The notes under the pieces were generated by a model. The model was not told the DNA's origin. It did no database searches and saw only the letters and a list, made by a program, of their open reading frames with translations. Below are positions 45,717 to 46,067 of a DNA stretch of 46,067 nucleotides, in pieces (position 1 is the first letter of the stretch; each line of letters begins with the position of its first letter). The stretch comes from a virus. A program made the translations under genes and the position numbers. The DNA is taken from IMG/VR virus record IMGVR_UViG_3300018933_000008, positions 1 through 46,067 of that record, one strand, 5' to 3'.

Positions 45717-46067
45717 TCGACAGGAGCAAGAACAGGGCTCGCCTATGGCCACCAGGGATCGATCCATGTGATGCATGGCCTGGCGATAGCATCCTGAATC
45801 GTTCCCTGATGAGCCCATCGTGGACGTTCACACGTGTGCTGCAGGGTGATGGGATGAGCTGGATTCAAGAGGACGATACGGACCAGTGGATGCGTGCGCT
45901 ATTGCCGAGGCGCTGGAAGAAGGAAGCGAACACCGCGAGGGGCAAGCGGCGATCAACACGAACGCCTCACAGCGGGGCTGCCAAGAAGCCTCAATGCATG
46001 GGCACCCACCCCGGGGGGAGTACTTGGGTCCTTCCCCCGACACCGGCCTACGTGCGGGTGAGGAACT
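45713..46067 (+). CDS. Hypothetical protein crossing the genome ends (partial here)
   Basis: ATG 45713 overlaps the preceding stop. The frame is open to the last base (118 codons). If the ends are joined over the 11-bp repeat it continues with NSRNSTR and stops at 29-31 of the window, 124 residues in total. Contents: WPPGIDPCDAWPGDSILNRS, SWTFTRVLQGDGMSWIQEDD and a basic, Pro-rich end. A gene that spans cos is complete only in circular or concatemeric DNA. Function unknown. Confidence 0.5.
   Translation, partial: MIDRSKNRARLWPPGIDPCDAWPGDSILNRSLMSPSWTFTRVLQGDGMSWIQEDDTDQWMRALLPRRWKKEANTARGKRRSTRTPHSGAAKKPQCMGTHPGGSTWVLPPTPAYVRVRN
46057..46067. repeat. Right terminal repeat, putative cos overhang
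   Basis: GGTGAGGAACT, identical to positions 1-11. Together they imply either cohesive ends filled in before sequencing or a circular molecule written with a short overlap. Confidence 0.55.

Overview
The window looks like the complete genome of a temperate, high-GC, contractile-tailed phage. Its two ends share an 11-bp direct repeat (1-11 and 46057-46067). One reading frame runs off the right end and, if the ends are joined over the repeat, continues to a stop at 29-31, so the molecule closes on itself. The terminase is the lambda GpA type and its small subunit starts about 200 bp after the left end, as in lambda, which suggests cos ends. The host is a Gram-negative bacterium (lipoprotein, spanin-like protein). 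The Asp/Pro/Thr-rich lipoprotein linker resembles those of Myxococcota, but that is only a hint.

Layout. (1) 1-211: putative cos/terminase-binding region. (2) 212-7729: lambda-type packaging and head genes, TerS, TerL, gpW, gpB-like portal and a fused prohead protease/major capsid protein. A minus-strand cargo operon (2762-3680: lipoprotein, ribbon-helix-helix-like protein, small protein) is inserted between TerL and gpW. (3) 7789-20629: decoration protein, connectors and a Mu-like contractile tail (sheath, tube, frameshifted chaperone pair, tape measure, gpN, gpP, gp45, gp47, gp48), then a beta-propeller protein, an unknown structural protein, and a gp46-like wedge protein that is out of its usual place and carries an extra N-terminal domain. 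(4) 20626-24336: a 1236-residue tail fibre with internal duplications and a beta-helix. (5) 24333-26801: lysis genes (holin, coiled-coil membrane protein, CHAP-like endolysin, spanin-like protein). (6) 26825-31121: small proteins, RuvC-like resolvase, HTH protein, an apparently leaderless early promoter, PD-(D/E)XK exonuclease, Sak4-like ATPase, and a Rho-independent terminator. A Lar-like gene lies on the minus strand. (7) 31122-32890: putative att/operator DNA and a tyrosine integrase. (8) 32891-37437: deoxyribosyltransferase-like protein, adenine methyltransferase, DnaA-domain-like protein, replication initiator with repeats inside its gene that resemble an origin, and a DnaC-like helicase loader. 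(9) 37430-46067: about 27 short genes, nearly all coupled by ATGA/GTGA overlaps, mostly unknown. They include a LacI-type HTH protein, a MazG-like NTP pyrophosphohydrolase, a relocated gpZ-like tail protein and a stand-alone S24/S26-type peptidase.

The most striking non-coding signal is a perfect 27-bp sequence present three times (3841, 5690, 16021). Each copy begins with TTGACA exactly 36 nt before a GTG start codon (gpW, protease/capsid, gp47) and none has a Shine-Dalgarno sequence. This fits a phage-specific promoter making leaderless or almost leaderless messages, or a new translation-initiation element. Copies 1 and 3 lie where the usual gene order is broken (cargo insertion, missing gp46), so the element may also mark module junctions.
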